64,000 nt of DNA from Acidobacteria bacterium Ga0074141 (lineage in GTDB: Bacteria; Acidobacteriota; Blastocatellia; Pyrinomonadales; Pyrinomonadaceae): assembly GCA_001464665.1 (NCBI GenBank), contig LNDP01000014.1, forward strand, positions 310,001-374,000, written 5' to 3'. Shown here piece after piece: positions 62,872 to 64,000 of the stretch. The notes below the pieces were generated by a model. The model saw only the letters and a program-made list of their open reading frames with translations. It was not told where the DNA came from and made no database searches. Position numbers and translations under genes: made by a program. The stretch's first letter is position 1. Each line of letters opens with the position of its first letter.

Positions 62872-63230
62872 CTGGTGTCTCCTTAGTATTTAAGCAATGG
62901 GTTAAGTAACTAACCGGTAAAATACAACGGATGGCGTTTCGTGTCAAATCTACTGGGAGATGGATAAAGTTCGGATTGGCTGGAATAGAGGGGATCGGTA
63001 TCTTAACGGGCTCCGTAGGAGCCGGATATTCGTAGAATCTGATGTCCTGACCAAAATGCAAAGCCCCGCTAGGGCCGGCACACAACATCGAATATCAACA
63101 ATGTACCGCTCCTACGGAGCTTGCGTTGTGTTCGTTCGCAACCATAAACATCACGCTCCTAGCGGAGCTGTGACGCGACATCGACCATTCAAGACGGACT
63201 CTTCAATGATGAATTGAACGCAAGGCGAGC
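62872..63230. other. Gene-free stretch of 359 nt between two minus-strand genes
   Basis: Holds no convincing coding frame. The part from 63004 to 63190 contains the hairpin array described separately; 62872-62990 probably carries the promoter of the VOC gene, whose -10/-35 boxes I cannot fix with confidence. Confidence 0.6.
63004..63190. repeat. Array of four GC-rich palindromes, about 50 nt apart
   Basis: Perfect or near-perfect palindromes at 63009-63023 (GGCTCCGTAGGAGCC), 63063-63075 (GCCC...GGGC), 63108-63120 (GCTCCTACGGAGC) and 63155-63168 (GCTCCTAGCGGAGC), with unpaired linkers containing ATATTCGTAGAATC and CGAATATCAACAATG. From memory, similar linked 'GCTCCTACGGAGC' hairpins are dispersed through several bacterial genomes. 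It lies between two minus-strand genes, so it may be a processed RNA or a small mobile repeat. Confidence 0.7.
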
Positions 63231-64000
63231 CTATGACTTCTTCGGTCGTTCGTTGGCTTTTAGCACGCGTTTGCGGAGCCGGATGGCTTTCGGTGTGACC
63301 TCGATAAGTTCGTCATCGGCGATGAATTCGAGCGCACGTTCGAGCGACATTTCTCGCACAGGCACAAGCCGCATTGCTTCATCGGCGGACGTTGTCCGCA
63401 TATTTGAGAGCTTCTTCTCTTTGATGGCGTTCACATCCAGATCGACCGCACGTGCGTTCTCGCCGACGATCATTCCCTCATAGACCTTTACGCTGGGTTT
63501 GATAAAGAGCGTGCCGCGTTCCTGCAGATTGTAGAGCGAGTATGTCGTGGATTCGCCCATCCGATCGGCGACGAGCGAACCGGTCGACCGCGAACGCATT
63601 TCACCCTGCCATTTATCAAAGCGTAGAAAGATCGTGTTGAGCAGGCCGGTGCCCTTTGTTTCGGTCAAGAACTCGCCGCGGAATCCGATCAGCCCGCGGG
63701 ACGGGATCTCGTATTCAAGCCGGACGCGGCCGGAGCCGTTGTTCACCATCTTCGTCATCTGGCCCTTACGGCGGCCGAGTGCTTCGGTCACTACTCCGAT
63801 GAATTCTTCGGGCACGTCAATGACGACTTGCTCAAAGGGTTCCAACGTTTCGCCGGTCTTCTCATCTTGTTTGGTGATGACCTCGGGCTTTGAGACTTGC
63901 ACCTCATAACCCTCGCGGCGCATCATTTCGATGAGGATGGCAAGCTGAAGCTCACCGCGACCTGACACTTTGAACTGCTCCGCCGCTTCTGTCTGCGTGA
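63231..64000 (-). CDS. typA: Translational GTPase TypA/BipA, C-terminal part (5' end outside window)
   Basis: The 256 visible residues cover domain III through the C-terminal domain: [18 protein letters not shown] at the window edge, [10 protein letters not shown], and the C-terminal [19 protein letters not shown]. Ribosome-binding GTPase needed for growth at low temperature or stress in several bacteria. The GTP-binding domain is beyond the window. Ends at K-K-S. Confidence 0.93.
   Translation of the reverse strand, partial: TQTEAAEQFKVSGRGELQLAILIEMMRREGYEVQVSKPEVITKQDEKTGETLEPFEQVVIDVPEEFIGVVTEALGRRKGQMTKMVNNGSGRVRLEYEIPSRGLIGFRGEFLTETKGTGLLNTIFLRFDKWQGEMRSRSTGSLVADRMGESTTYSLYNLQERGTLFIKPSVKVYEGMIVGENARAVDLDVNAIKEKKLSNMRTTSADEAMRLVPVREMSLERALEFIADDELIEVTPKAIRLRKRVLKANERPKKS

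Overview
The window looks like ordinary chromosome from a moderately GC-rich member of the Acidobacteriota, most likely the Blastocatellia/Pyrinomonadaceae side. This rests on family content: two secreted VWA proteins of the type often annotated 'VWFA-related Acidobacterial domain', two secreted proteins ending in FG-GAP-like repeats of the D-Y-D-G-D-(G)-x-x-D type, S46 and S9 secreted dipeptidyl-peptidase-like enzymes, and many short one-to-five gene operons on both strands. The placement is inference; no rRNA or tRNA gene is present in the window to confirm it. I found no prophage, plasmid, CRISPR or intact insertion sequence.

Layout. 1-6.3 kb: peroxiredoxin (cut by the window edge), CNNM/CorC-type membrane protein, glucose-6-phosphate dehydrogenase, a CPA2 cation/proton antiporter with a RCK domain and a secreted unknown. 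6.3-12 kb: uvrC, then a four-gene operon (receiver-domain protein, YaiO-type outer-membrane barrel, HEAT-repeat membrane protein, processive family-2 glycosyltransferase) that looks like a small regulated surface-glycan machine. 12-21.9 kb: Sua5/TsaC, an ArnT-like glycosyltransferase, a Gfo/Idh/MocA dehydrogenase, a palindromic element carrying a stump of a REP-associated transposase, a serine hydrolase, a VWA protein, glgC, mtgA and a tetraheme cytochrome. 22-29 kb: S46 peptidase, M23 peptidase, a small membrane protein and an ECF sigma / anti-sigma / B-box-like membrane protein group, then a flippase-like protein. 29-35 kb: nrdR, lon, an MltD-like transglycosylase, a GntR regulator and a TylF-like methyltransferase.

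35.8-41.4 kb is the most coherent regulatory story. An Rrf2-family regulator has a TGTAAC-N7-GTTACA palindrome lying over its own promoter. The same palindrome (one mismatch) follows the gene, ahead of a thioredoxin-like/YceI pair, and a perfect copy sits between the -35 and -10 boxes of a promoter in front of trxA. Between these lie a quinone-reductase-like MDR enzyme, an Old Yellow Enzyme and a short-chain dehydrogenase, so the whole block reads as a thiol/electrophile stress regulon.

41.5-59 kb: FG-GAP protein, VWA protein, deoB, DUF885 protein, a PDZ-membrane-GAF-SpoIIE phosphatase, DUF305 lipoprotein, tsaD, a PQQ-type sugar dehydrogenase fused to FG-GAP repeats, comF with an S9 peptidase, and a MATE exporter. 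59.3-62.9 kb: an eight-gene minus-strand run (two VOC proteins, a SnoaL-like protein, ArsR regulator, two SRPBCC/AHSA1 proteins, DoxX, DUF1428). 62.9-63.2 kb: a gene-free stretch with four roughly 50-nt-spaced palindromic hairpins, then the 3' part of typA/bipA running off the right edge.
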